A stretch of 64,000 nt of DNA, from assembly GCA_023014365.1 (NCBI GenBank), contig JAEBUN010000019.1, positions 620,001 to 684,000 of the forward strand. Direction: 5' to 3'. The position numbers and the translations under genes are program-made. The stretch is from Lepiota brunneoincarnata. Lineage: Eukaryota > Basidiomycota > Agaricomycetes > Agaricales > Agaricaceae. This document shows positions 41,847 through 53,864 of this stretch, in pieces. The number at the start of each line of letters is the position of its first letter. Position 1 is the first letter of the stretch. The notes under the pieces were generated by a model, which was given only the letters and a program-made list of their open reading frames with translations, did not search any database and was not told the DNA's origin.

Positions 41847-43814
41847 ATGGAGTTTGTCCCCGCCCCTCCTGTCCATCGAGTGCTCTGTGCCGACTGCGGT
41901 GCGCCGTACTGACTACAATTTTACCCGAGATTAGCTTAACAATCTGCTGAACAGGCACCCCGATCGTACCCAACTCAGCAAACTTATGCGTTGCATGCCT
42001 AAGGAATACGTGAGTACACACCCCTTGATCACACTCTATAGCGGCAGTCTCAAAATCCGCCCTACTAGTGTCGACATCACAGAAGGGATCCCGAAGCAAG
42101 GCATGTAACCCGTACTCCTACGACACCCCCCAGCTCACCCCTCGTAGCCTCCGTTGCCTACTGCCGCAACTGCGAGCGTTTCCTCTCACCACCTTCTGCA
42201 TGGACTATTGCAAAACCCGAATCTCCCGAGCTCCTTTCAATATGCATCAAAAAGCTAAAGGGGCTCAATAAAGTGCGACTGACAGATGCCCGCTTCATCT
42301 GGACGGAGCCTCACTCGAAGCGACTGCGGGTAGCAATCACAATTCAAAAAGAGGTGCGCATCGCAGCCTCATCCTACCCACACACACATCAGAAAAAATG
42401 ATAGGTTCTCACAAATACTATCCTCGAGCAAACATTTGAAATAGAATATCTAGTTCAACATGGCCAATGCCAGGATTGTGCCAAATTAGCAGCAAAGAAC
42501 ACATGGAGAGCCCTCGTCCAGGTCCGCCAGAAAGTGCCCCATAAACGGACATTCCTGTACCTAGAACAGCTCATCCTGAAGCACAACACACAAAAAGACA
42601 CCATTTCCGTCAAAGAGGTTCGGGACGGCCTCGATTTCTTCTACAGCCAACGCAGTCACGCCATTAAAATGGTTGAGTTCCTTGGTAGTGTCGTCCCAGT
42701 ACGGTAAGCTCATCCAACAGTTAAATCATATCTAAACTATCCACTCACTAGACCCAGTTCCAAATCCTCAGAACAGCTTCTCTCCGCCGACACCCATTCT
42801 AACACTGCCAATTTCAAATTCACCTACTCTGTCGAAATCGTCCCAATCTGCAAAGACGACCTCGTCTGTATCCCTCCTAAAGTTGCACGCTCGCTTAGTA
42901 ACATCCACCCCCTCACCATTTGCACGCGCGTCGGCAACAGCCTCCAACTCATAGACGTTGCTACCCTTCGGACATGTGATGTCCCTCCACAGGTCTACTG
43001 GCGCCAACCACTCGAGTCCCTCGCCAGTGTGACTGACCTCGTCGAATTCACCGTGCTTGATATCGAGCCGGATTATTCACGATCGAAAGGGCGTCTCGTT
43101 CTGGCCGACGCACAGGTGGCGCTAGCAGGTGCCTTCCGGTCGGCAGCTGGCATAACCGACGACGATAGTATGGACTTTGAAGCCACCGGCCAGACAAACC
43201 AGATATTCCACACCCGTACCCACCTTGGTGCTATCCTCCAACCAGGGGACACCGTCCTAGGGTACCATATTACAAATTCCAATTATAACTCTGACGATTT
43301 CTCGTCGCTCCCATCGAGCCGTATACCCGACATCATACTCGTCAAGAAAACTTATCCGAATCGTCGGAAGAAGACGCGAACGAGGAACTGGAAGTTGCGA
43401 AGTATCGCAAAAGAGGCTGGTGAAGAGGGCGAGACCGGATCTGGGAGAGGCGTGGTGGGTAGATTGGGAGGGAGAGATCAGAAGAAGGTCGAGGAGGATT
43501 ACGAGTTATTCTTGCGCGATCTTGAGGAGGACCCAGAAATGCGTGCCGGAGTTAACTTGTACAAGGTCAAGGATGTGAAGATGGCCGCTCCCGGTGCTGG
43601 TGCAGGACCAGTACGAGGATCTGGAAAGAAAAGACAAAGCCAGAGTCAGAGTCAGGGTCAGAGTGCGATGGACGTCGAGATGGGTGAGACTGCAGGAGAG
43701 GGTGGGGATGACGAACCGGATTTCCCGGATGTGAAGTTGGATGAGTTATTGGAAGAGTTTGACGAGATGGCATTGGGGAATGACGAGGGCGAGGCTCAAG
43801 AGCATGATCTCTGA
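41847..43814 (+). CDS. NMD3: 60S ribosomal export adaptor NMD3
   Basis: Six exons: 41847-41898, 41955-42009, 42069-42100, 42148-42353, 42405-42703 and 42752-43814. The joined N-terminus gives the paired CX2C motifs of NMD3: VLCADCGTPIVPN, LCVACLRNT and YCRNCERFLSPPSAW; then FIWTEPHSKRLRVAITIQKE and later QCQDCAKLAAKNTW. The acidic C-terminus holds LDELLEEFDEMAL, which fits the Crm1 export signal. NMD3 binds pre-60S subunits in the nucleus and carries them to the cytoplasm. Intron 3 (42101-42147) has a GC donor (CAAG|GCATGT), required to keep frame. The length, about 565 residues, is normal. Confidence 0.94.
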
Positions 43815-43949
43815 AGTGTATTACTGAACTATGTGCATGACCCATTACGACGCAGCCTGCAACCACACGGCATGGCTCAATAATTCAAGAGACCCGGGTC
43901 GAGAAAAATAGCACCTGTATGTGCCAGATCCTCGATCAATTCTAAGCTG

Positions 43950-44156
43950 TTATATGCACACAGTTATCGAGACTGTTGACAAGGGCACCACAAACTCGAA
44001 AGGCGCGGAGAACAGGAATACCAGAAGCCGTAGCGTGAACAATAGATAAACCACAATCACGCCGAGGAAGAGGTTCTGAATCAAGGGTCTGATGCGCTCA
44101 TCCCGATTGTAAAGTTCCAACACCTGGGGTTCCTTCCTTAGGGATGGCTCAACACG
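43950..44156 (-). other. Small hydrophobic reading frame, possible exon
   Basis: The minus strand is open for 68 codons to TAA 43950-43952: a charged start (RVEPSLRKEPQ, YNRDERIRPLI) followed by a strong membrane segment (FLGVIVVYLLFTLRLLVFLF). A possible intron (GTAATG...CATAG) ends exactly at 44157. I could not find a convincing first exon. It may be the last exon of a small membrane protein or chance. Confidence 0.3.
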
Positions 44157-44159
44157 CTA

Positions 44160-47100
44160 TGAGTCTGCTCCCAGCTCCATCTGCAAATTGCCCATTACAA
44201 GTTGGATCTTCGTCTATGTATATGACTCGATTTCGTGGATCCGCGGGGGGTACGGCACGGCAGTCTTGAGCTTGTGCTCCCCCTTCAGCCCGTCCACCTT
44301 TCAGGCTGCCTGCCACAGGAAGCTACGGACAAGCTCTCACGTTTAGTTTTAGCACGTCGCTATCGAACCAACACGACCATCTCTCAGACGGATGGAGGGC
44401 TGCCACATAGTTCGATGAGCTAATTTACAATCTAATCTCACCCGGATTCTCTTGCGATCATCCGGATGGCATGCATCCCACCGGTGCCCATACCAGATTT
44501 GAACCGCGGATTTTCTACACCCCGCAGGTGACATCTCCGAGGTTCCGTGCTGCAAAGGGGAGCTGGTGGTTAACAAAAGTCAAGATGAAACGACCGAGGG
44601 GCCCTGCTCCCTCGCTTCTCGAGGAGGATGCGGGGATGTACGGTACGCGGGAGCTGCATATAGGGATTGCATCATGGAAGGTATTAATGAACCATGACCA
44701 TCTTAACTCTCGGAGCCTCTCCGCCCGGCTTCACCGAGTTTGTATTCGGAGTCTGGATTTTTCAGCGCTGGTCTCGTCGGGTTGCTCGGGTGCACCGTTT
44801 TCCTGCCGTATTGTCTGTCATCACATGAGCCAGCACACACGATATTACCTCGTCCGCAGCAACTTCCAAGCTGAATTCAACATAAACCATTGATTTTTAG
44901 TTCACCCCAATGGAGGAGAAACTTCATCGCACATGTCTTCCCCATGTGTCAGTCCGCAATTACCTCGTCCAGCTCATTCAGCTCTAGCCGGTTCTGTGTC
45001 ACACGAACGATATGATAAGGGACAGAATCGAGCTTGCGAACCATATGCATCCCCACCGCCTCTATTTAAAGCATTCGATCTATACGCTGGTTCCATCCAA
45101 GGTTCTCAGTACCGACATTTCCCTCGGAGATCTAGCCGGCTCTAATTGCACTATTTAAGGAGCCGGACGATAGAATCCTGTTGGGAGGGATTAATTACTT
45201 GCAACCCGATCTATGATAGATGAAGCCGAAGGGCGGGGCACGGATCACTGGATGATGAGTCTTCGGATCAGCAAAGCGCAGCGGGTCAACCGGTTCATAC
45301 ATATCTACCCCCCCCTCAAATCGCTAATTCGCATCACTAACCCACCAAGAACGTAGACTATATGATGTTAGCGATGCTTCGCCTATCGATGTCCATGAGG
45401 TACTCTGTACTACACCGAATTCTCGCACTAAGGATTGGCAGCCTCTGTAATTGATCTCATACGTGCACTGCCCTTGACATGAACATCTGCTCGCTGCAAC
45501 CACACTTTACTGCTCCTCAAGTGTAAGTGGTATGAATCTCGAGACTAGTCCGTTCAGAGGTGAACAAAACGGGAGGTGGTGCTGGATGTATATCATGACT
45601 CCAATCGCAGCTAGCTTCAGACGTGGAGGAGAGGGGGTGATTTGATCTTCGGAAGCCTCTGTTAATACCGCGACTATCAGTTTGGATTATCTGAAAAGTG
45701 ATAAGATATTTGGAGCAAATGCATATGCAGAAGGCCAAGGTAACGTTGAGGGAAAACTGTATCTCGGTGCAAATGCGTGATGATCGGCCAATTAAGGAGT
45801 AATCATTCTAAAGGGTTAGTGAAGAAAAGGCATTGTTCATCGCCGAAGTGGGGCGTTGGTGTAGATTGCATTTTTGCAAACCAAGAGAAATTACCGAGTT
45901 CTCAAACGCACCAGTGGAGCGCTCAGCCTCGTGGATCCGCAGCGCAAGTACTACATACACCAAAAGCCAAGAGAGCGAAAGAACCATTCAAAGTCGTGCC
46001 CGGCCGGGGATTAGTACATTTTCACGTTAGCTGCTTGTACCAGGCACAGCCTAAGAACTATGTAAGAAGCTTACAATTGCGCGCCGATTCGACTGCGGGA
46101 GGAGGGTGTGGGCAGGCAGTCCGGCCCTCAGAAATAATGGTGGGAAGTATCGCTGTTTGAACGGCATTATCGTTGGAACCTTGAAGCACTGCTCACAAGA
46201 ACCCTTCCGATACTTGATCTCACGCAGCATGCGATGATGTATGTGGTACATAGTTTCTGGAATGCAATTTCATCCCTTATTATTCGGCATCCATTCGTCA
46301 CCTATGGTGCCTCAATCCAAAAAAAACAGCGGGGCGGCGGCGTAGACAGGCACCTCAAGGTGTACGACATCTCGAAACTCGTCGCCATCGACGGGAAGAC
46401 AAGTTGGTGTGGCGAGGGAAGGGGGGGAAGCGTTGACGCCACAACTCGTCTACGCAAGTGTGGAGTCATTATTGGAGGGTCCTTCATTTCCGCCTGAGCT
46501 GGCACAGGAACACTGCCCTCAATTCGATTCAGAAGCGTTCATTGGCCAAACGGGTGCATACGTAGTGTTTTGAAAACGCGCAGCAAGCTGTACTTGTCAA
46601 GTTCCCGAATAAAATATGCTGCTGAGGTGGCAATCCATTGGACTACCCAAGACTCCGACGACACGTTGCGCGTCTCGTGTGCACCATTTCGGGGCAATCC
46701 GACCACTGAAAATTGATGACCGGATTACCGGAGTTTAGGAAGTGTTGAGGTCAAAGCGGACTCGTTCGAGTCGCGTCGTCCTGGCTTGGAGTGGGTTGTG
46801 ATGGTGATCGTCTCCGCCGAGAGCTTGTGCCTTTCTTTCTGCATTCTTTTGCAATGAGCACGAGTTTTGCGCCGCAGAGGCGATCAGGGGAAGAGACAAA
46901 GCCATCCCCCTGAGCTAGAAGACTCCGCAGAAGAAGAATTATGAAGGAGTCGAGAAAATAATAAGCGTTTGCCACCGTCAAGAACCCGTTCCCCTGCTGC
47001 GAAGGTCCCCTCATCCGCCACTCACAGTCAGGGTATCCCTCAGAAAGAGTTGTGAAACGTCCTCCCTAACCATCATCGCCGACAGAAGCAGCCAAGATTT

Positions 47101-47860
47101 GGGATGTTGCGGCGAGGTCGGTACGGTACGAGTAGCCATTGTTGATGATGGATGATCACACGCGTATATATGATCATGATATTGTCCAGCTCTCGCAGAC
47201 TAAGCCCACTCTGGAAACTTCTCTGCCAACGCCAAACGCCATTTGACAACATTCACCCTGCCCCACCCCCTCCCCCCCCTTGTATCCCCAACGGACCAGA
47301 ACACACCTCAACGTTACTTTCCCAACACCCAACCTTTTGTTTCACTCCCCCAATCCTGAAAGTGTTAAGTCACAAAGCGAGGCCGCCACAAACCACACTG
47401 CCTGGGACCTGAGTAGGGAACCAACAGACACGCCACACTGAATTTGAGCAAAGAAAAATTTCATAACAACATACCACTTGGAAGTTCGAGAAGATGGGTT
47501 CGTGGTGTTGGGCTTGCAATTTTTCTCACCGTTGTTTGGTTTTCGTGATATGGCCACCGGTCGCCATGGGCCCAATCGCCCCCACCACTGCGAGACCCTT
47601 TCCCCATTCAAAGCGTTGAAACCTCTGAATACTTTCTGCCTTACTTGTAAGAGTTGAAGAATGAATTGTTGTTATTGGTCATGGACGTGTTCCCTATCAG
47701 TCCCTATCGAGGGTGTGGGAAAGCGAAGGAAGCCAATAGAGACACCACAGCTGCTGCGCCCCTGCCATCGATCTGAGCTTGAGAAAACCCATTTCAAGCC
47801 GTTTCCTGGCGTCGATGCCTCCCACAAATTCAGTTCAGAATCCTCCGTTCAAGCGCCCAG
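44160..47860. other. Gene-poor stretch, nothing certain
   Basis: Only short unrelated frames in all phases, no domain motif, no repeat family from the left part of the window. A tRNA-like B-box at 44494-44504 on the minus strand is not supported by folding. Confidence 0.45.
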
Positions 47861-48353
47861 ATGGCTGTCCCACATGTCCCGTCTCACACACTCGTCGTTC
47901 GTATCCGGCCAATCACATACGACGATGGATACTTAGACGCGATTTCTACCGAGGTTATTTTTGGCACGCAAGAGCTTGTTAGCACTGCACCCTTGAGCAC
48001 CACACCCGGATGGTCTTATCATATGTCGTTGAGGGTCCCCCAGTCGGTTTTATTTCCGGAGCCTGGGCGCTACCAAGTATGAATCAGAAGGGTTGATTCG
48101 CGACTCATGGCTATCTAGTAAATCAGCAACGGACCAATGGGCCGACCAATGGGGTGTGTTCTCGTTGGAAGATGAAACCTTTGCTCGCCACTGGTCGCTC
48201 TTGATCTCGCTTCACGTTGCAATGCCCCTTCGTCTCCTAGCTTCTCAGATCTTTGGACAAGCCCTTGGCGAGCGTCTGCCCAGCACCTCGAGATCACCTA
48301 AACGAAGATGGCTTGGCAGAGTTAGTGCGATCTTGTATCCGGGCTATGTCTAA
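47861..48353 (+). CDS. Unrecognised candidate gene, frame break near 48075
   Basis: Two adjacent frames read like coding sequence: 47861-48079 (HTLVVRIRPITYDDGYL ... MSLRVPQSVLFPEPGRY) and the next phase to TAA at 48351-48353 (GLIRDSWLSSKSATDQWADQ ... LGRVSAILYPGYV). They join if one base is surplus near 48075, like the slips seen in conserved genes of this window. No domain is recognised and the start is uncertain. Confidence 0.3.
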
Positions 48354-50570
48354 TGATTGATGGCTTCGGAGGTCAGCTATAGTTGTAATGCACAATAGAC
48401 GTTCTATCTTTGCGTTCTTGGCATGGCCGGTCCACCTGGGCCAAGAGATTTAATGTACTTGGTGCATGGTGTAGTAGAGCTAGCAACTGTTCGCTATCAC
48501 TGGAGCTGAAGATACAGCCTTGATTCGTGTCATGCCGAATACTGAGGACGTTGCGCCGAAAAAGTCAAATGAGCAATTCTCGTATCAAACGTGTGGTATG
48601 TCTGTATGGCATGAACCCTTCAATGGTTGGAGCATCGACAATCAATTCATCACGACCGGCGGCTTCTCTACTTTACCCTGGCCAATGGTATTAATTCGGC
48701 CAGCTCGATTGAACACAGTCGAACCACTACACCGAAAACATCAACCCGGGCCTGCTGGGGTCTTGCAAGCCAGCTATGCACTCTAACTCCAGTCACTCGT
48801 GCGTCGAGTTCGAATAACCTTTACGCCGTGTTTGGCCGGTAGCCGGATAATCAGCGCCGATGGAGTGGGGTATTTAGTATCCTAGCCGTATGTAGTGCAC
48901 GCCATTTTATCTTGTCAATTTTCATGTGCTATTCCTATTTGCCATGCGTTTTGTCCCGTTTAGCTTCTGTCCGTAGAATCTGGGCGGGTGGTTCAGAGGT
49001 GGATTTTGAAGGGTCAGAACCATCGTGATTGAGTCGGAATAACACGATGGCGTGCGCCCCCAAGTCTGTGATATCTATAGCCGAAACTAGTTCTCGAGGT
49101 CTTTTAGCGGGTTACTGGCAGGAACAACTTGGAGGCGTCGGGGATTGCGCAACATTGTGTCGATAAGGAATTTCGGAAGCTGACACCTCAAGAAACAGAA
49201 AGCACATGTTCGAGCGTCTCGGATAGTGGTGGGGTATGATCAGGGGGCGGGTCCGTGCATGACCATGCGGACCGCATCGCTCGGGATATTTATATTTCTG
49301 GGAGTCATGCTTTGACAGGAAGTTGGTCATGGGACAGGTTGGTTCCAGCGAGCAAGCTGTTAGGATAGCCATCACATTTCAGGTGGGGTGGAGAGCTGAC
49401 CGACAGAGGGAGTCTGCGGAAGTGGACGGGCTAACGCAGCAACGGACTACACAGTTCCCACGGGGGGTGCATTGCCAAGTTGGTCGTTGTGCCATGGAGA
49501 GGTGCGCTGGGGATGGTGAGCGATGTGCTCGAGGTGAGTTTGCCACCGGCGGATGTCAAAGGGAGCTATATGTCAACTTGATTTGAAACGCCTTCGAACC
49601 GTCGTGTATCACGGAGGCGCAATGATTCGCATCAAAATATTTAATGATTGTCAAGGAAATGATGATTTTTGCATGAAATTTGACTTTGTTTGCGGTGTGG
49701 AAACCATCTGTCAGTACGGAGAGAGAGGTCTGCACGATCAGCGAATATCTACGGGGGGTAAAGCACACGGCGAGGCATGGCCGGCATGGCGGCGATATGT
49801 CCCGATGGTTAGGAAGGGTCGGATAGGTGTCTCCCGATAGGAGGCGGAGGGTGGTCAAATCGCTGACGGGATAACTACGACGGCAACAGACAAGCCGCCC
49901 TTGCCGCCAACGGCGCTCGGCGCTCGGTGCCAGGCCGGTGAGGGATTTAGGCCAGTCGCTGTTTGCCAGTGCGTCATGAACCGGGTGGTCCGTGCTGAAC
50001 GTGAACTCGTGAGAGTCCGGAATAAGATTAGTATTGGGAATAAGAGTTCCCATGCCATCGTGCTGTTGTTGCTGCTGTCGTAAGACATGAGCAGAGCAGC
50101 GCTGGTCGTCTGATTGGTAGGACGTTCGCGGTGTTTGGTGTAAATACGCTAGCTGGGGTGCTACCCGGGTGCACCTGATTGTGATGCAAACTTGGCACGG
50201 AGATACCTTGGCGAGGGATAAACAATTTCGAGTCCTCGGTGGCGTGGGGATAGAGCGCGGGCTCAGGCCGGGCAGACTGGCTCGGCTGCGACGGATAAGC
50301 GGATCGAACTGGAAGCCAACGATGAAAGCGGGGTGCAATATGTTTGTACATGTTTGTGCATTTGATCGTTTGAATGGGGGCGGAATAAAAGGCAACATAT
50401 CGTCCGCCTCACACACCCTCTTCTCCTCTCCAACACATCGTCATCTCAGTCCGCCCCTAGGTGTCATCACCTTAGACCGTTCATCGTTGTCTAATTCTTT
50501 CCTCCCTCCCCAACAAGGGTGCTCTACCTGCCCCGCGAGGACAACCTTCTCTCCCCACTACCCCTTGACC
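48354..50570. other. Upstream region of the H+-ATPase gene
   Basis: No plus-strand gene. The last 150 bp before the ATPase ATG are pyrimidine-rich (TCCTCTCC, CCTCCCTCCC), as in strong fungal promoters. A 286-codon minus-strand frame (50416-49556) lies here, without known motifs. Confidence 0.4.
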
Positions 50571-53500
50571 ATGTCCAACATCGAAAAAGAGCCTGGTCCA
50601 CAGGCTACTCCTCCTGAAGATGCGTTTGAAAAGAAAAAGAGACAGTACAAGGATTTTGGCGAGGAAGAAGAAAAACCAACCCGTAGGCTTTTCGTCTTTC
50701 GGCACTTGACACGTCGCTGACTGTCCACTTGTGAAGATGCCCATGTGGACATGTCCACGGTTCGCTCGCTTGCTACACTCTCTGTCGCGTCGCATCTTCT
50801 GATTGCGCTTCTCTTCCCTCTAGATTGAATTAAAGGCGGAGGACCTCTATGACAAGGAAAAGGTCGACCTTGAGACTATTGTCATCGACGACGTCTTCAA
50901 GCTCCTCCAATGCGACGAAAACGGACTCTCCCAAGAGGAGGCCGTTCGTCGTCTCGAGCTCTTTGGTCCGAACAAGTTGGAGCAGGAGGAACAGAACCCC
51001 TTCTTTCAGGTGCAAAAACTCCTTGCCGTCATATTGAGTTCCATGCTGATTTTCTTGCCTAGTTCCTAAGCTTTATGTGGAACCCCCTCTCATGGGTCAT
51101 GGAAGCCGCTGCTCTGGTTGCTATCGCTCTCTCCAATGGTGATAACCGTCCTCCTGACTGGCCAGATTTCGTCGGGATTGTCTTCCTTCTCTTGGTCAAT
51201 TCGTCTATCGGTTTCTACGAGGAACGTAATGCTGGAAATGCCGTCAAGGCTCTCATGGACTCCCTTGCTCCCAAGGCCAAGGTCAAGCGCAATGGTCAAT
51301 GGAACGAAATTGAGTCTGCCGACTTGGTTCCCGGTGACATGGTTTCTTTCAAGATTGGTGACATCGTCCCCGCCGACTGTCGTCTCACTGAGGCCGTCAA
51401 TGTTTCCATAGACCAGGCTGCCCTCACTGGTGAATCCCTTCCTCAATCCAAGAAAGTTGGAGATCAATGTTTCTCGTAAGGACCTATTCATTTCGTTATT
51501 TTTAGTGTATGTTGACAGTTTTGCCCAGGGGTTCCACCTGCAAGCAGGGTGAGGCCGAAGGTGTCGTCATTGCCACTGGTCCCAACACTTTCTTCGGTCG
51601 TGCCGCTTCCCTCGTCGGCCAGGACGATGACACTACTGGCCACTTGCAGAAAATTCTCGCTCAGATCGGTTCTTTCTGCCTCGTCACCTATCGGTATCTT
51701 CGTCGTTGCCGAGATTTTCGTCCTCTATGCTGGCTTCCGCTTCAGGTATCGCCGCGGTCTCGACAACATCTTGGTTCTTTTGATTGGTGGCATTCCTATT
51801 GCCATGCCCACTGTCCTTTCCGTCACCCTCGCTGTCGGCGCTCAGCAGCTCGCCAAGTACAAGGCCATCGTCACCCGCATTACCGCCATCGAGGAGTTGG
51901 CTGGTGTTACTATCCTTTGCTCCGATAAGACTGGCACCCTCACTACGAACAAGCTTACTATCGATCGTAACACCATCCGCACTTATGGCCCTTTCTCTGC
52001 TGATGACGTTATACTCCTTGCCGCCTACGCTTCTCGTACCGAGAACCAAGACGCCATCGACGCCTCAGTCGTTGCCACCCTTGGTGATACCTCTCGTGCC
52101 CGCGCTGGTATCAAACTCCTCGACTTCAAACCCTTCAACCCCGTTGACAAGCGCACTGAAATCACCTACCTCGAGGAGTCGAGCGGTAAACTCAAGCGTG
52201 TTACGAAGGGCATGACTGGCAAGGTCATTGAGCTTTGTACACGAAACAAGACCGATGACGTTGAGAACAGGCTTGAGGCTGATGTTGAGGAATATGCCAC
52301 CCGTGGTCTCCGTGCCCTCGCTATTGCATACGAAGAGCTGGACGGTGATGATCCCGAGGCGGAGGGTAATGGGTTTGAACTCATTGGTCTCCTCGCTATC
52401 CTCGATCCCCCCCGCGCTGATACCAAGCAGACCATCGACGATGCCCTCGCCCTTGGCGTCAAGGTTAAGATGGTTACCGGTGACCAGCTCGCTATCGCCA
52501 AGGAAACCGGTCGCCGTCTTGGTCTTGGTGATCACATGTACCCCGCCAAGGTCTTGAAGGATGGACCAACTCCTGGTGGCAAACATGCTTCCCTCGACGA
52601 AATGATCATGGACGCAGACTGGTTTTGCGGGTGTCTTCCCCGAGCACAAGTACGAGATTGTCAAACGCCTGCAAGGTCTTGGTCACTTGTGTGCCATGAC
52701 TGGTGATGGTGCCAACGATGCCCCCGCGCTCTCCCGTGCCAACGTCGGTATCGCTGTCGAAGGTGCCACTGACGCTGCTCGTGGTGCTGCGGATATTGTT
52801 TTGACGGAGCCCGGTCTTTCCACCATCGTCCACGCCATTCGCCAGTCTCGCATCATCTTCCAACGTATGCGCAACTATTCGATCTACGCTTGCGCAGTCA
52901 CCATCCGTATTGTTGTTTGTTTCGCCATTCTCTCCTTTGCCTACAAGTTTGACTTCCCTCCTTTCATGATCCTTATCATCGCTCTTCTTAACGATGGTAC
53001 TATCATGACCCTCTCCCTCGATCGTGTGCTTCCCTCAATGACCCCAGATAGCTGGGACTTGGCCGAAATTTTCTCCTTTGCCGTTGCCTACGGTCTTTAC
53101 CTCACTGCTTCCACGTAAGTGCTCCACCTCTTCAGGCGCTCCTCGGTAACTTACTATCATTTACAATTAAGTGTTGCCCTTGTCTGTGTCATTATGGAGA
53201 CCACTTTCTTCCAGGACAGATTCGGTGTTACACTCACTACTAGCCCTGTGAATGCCAACGATCCTCAACTTCACATGATCACCTACCTCCAAGTTGCTAT
53301 CATCTCCCAGGCCTTGATTTTCGTCACTCGTTCGCACGGCTTCTTCTTCATGGAACGGCCTTCTGTCGCTCTCATGGGTGCCTTCGCTGTGGCACAACTT
53401 GTATCCTCTATTATTGCTGCCTACGGTGATTGGGGCTTCACCAGCATCCGCGCAATCTCTGGTGGTTGGATTGGTATTATCTGGGTCTGGGTAAGTATCA

Positions 53501-53864
53501 TTTAATTGAATTTTTGAGAGCCCTCTAATGGAATTTGTAGAATATCGTCTGGTTCGTTCCGCTTGACTGGATCAAGTTCGGGATGAAGGCCACTGTCATC
53601 AAATACCTTCGTCGCCGTCGTGAGGCCAATTTGCTCCAGGAGGCTGCTACGGGTGTCCCCATCGTTCGCACTCAGTCTCGTGCTACCTCCATTCACGAGT
53701 CGCTGTACTCCAACCGTGTCTCTTTCATCAAACGTGCTGCGCGTCGTGTTGGCCTCGGCGGCAAAGTCTCTGTCAAGCCCGAGGAGCTTCAACGTTTCAG
53801 CAGCATCCAGGCCCAGCGCGTCGGAGCTACCCTTGCCCGTAACCCCAGTCGAACCGCTGCATAA
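50571..53864 (+). CDS. PMA1: Plasma-membrane H+-ATPase (P3A type, PMA1)
   Basis: Six exons near 50571-50682, 50824-51009, 51063-51475, 51529-53114, 53172-53490 and 53541-53864, about 980 residues. Motifs in order: acidic N-terminus, TGESLPQ (actuator loop), [11 protein letters not shown] in membrane segment 4, the phosphorylated Asp in CSDKTGTLT (about 51920), [16 protein letters not shown], then the C-terminal membrane segments and the regulatory tail. It pumps protons out of the cell and sets the membrane potential. Frame breaks: a surplus T at 51689 (between LVT and IGIF), a surplus T at 52620 (before [11 protein letters not shown]) and a surplus C next to the exon-1 donor (about 50682). 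Otherwise conservation is unbroken, so a working gene is more likely than a pseudogene. Confidence 0.94.

Noticed and set aside
44450..44560. tRNA-like B-box (GGTTCAAATCT) on the minus strand
   Set aside because: No five-pair T stem forms around it, no A-box at the right distance, and no acceptor stem.
51090..52664. Long frames antisense to the H+-ATPase
   Set aside because: Shadow frames caused by biased codon use in a highly expressed gene.
50571..53864. PMA1 as a pseudogene
   Set aside because: Apart from single surplus bases the sequence keeps all catalytic motifs and splice sites, and similar slips occur in other essential genes here.
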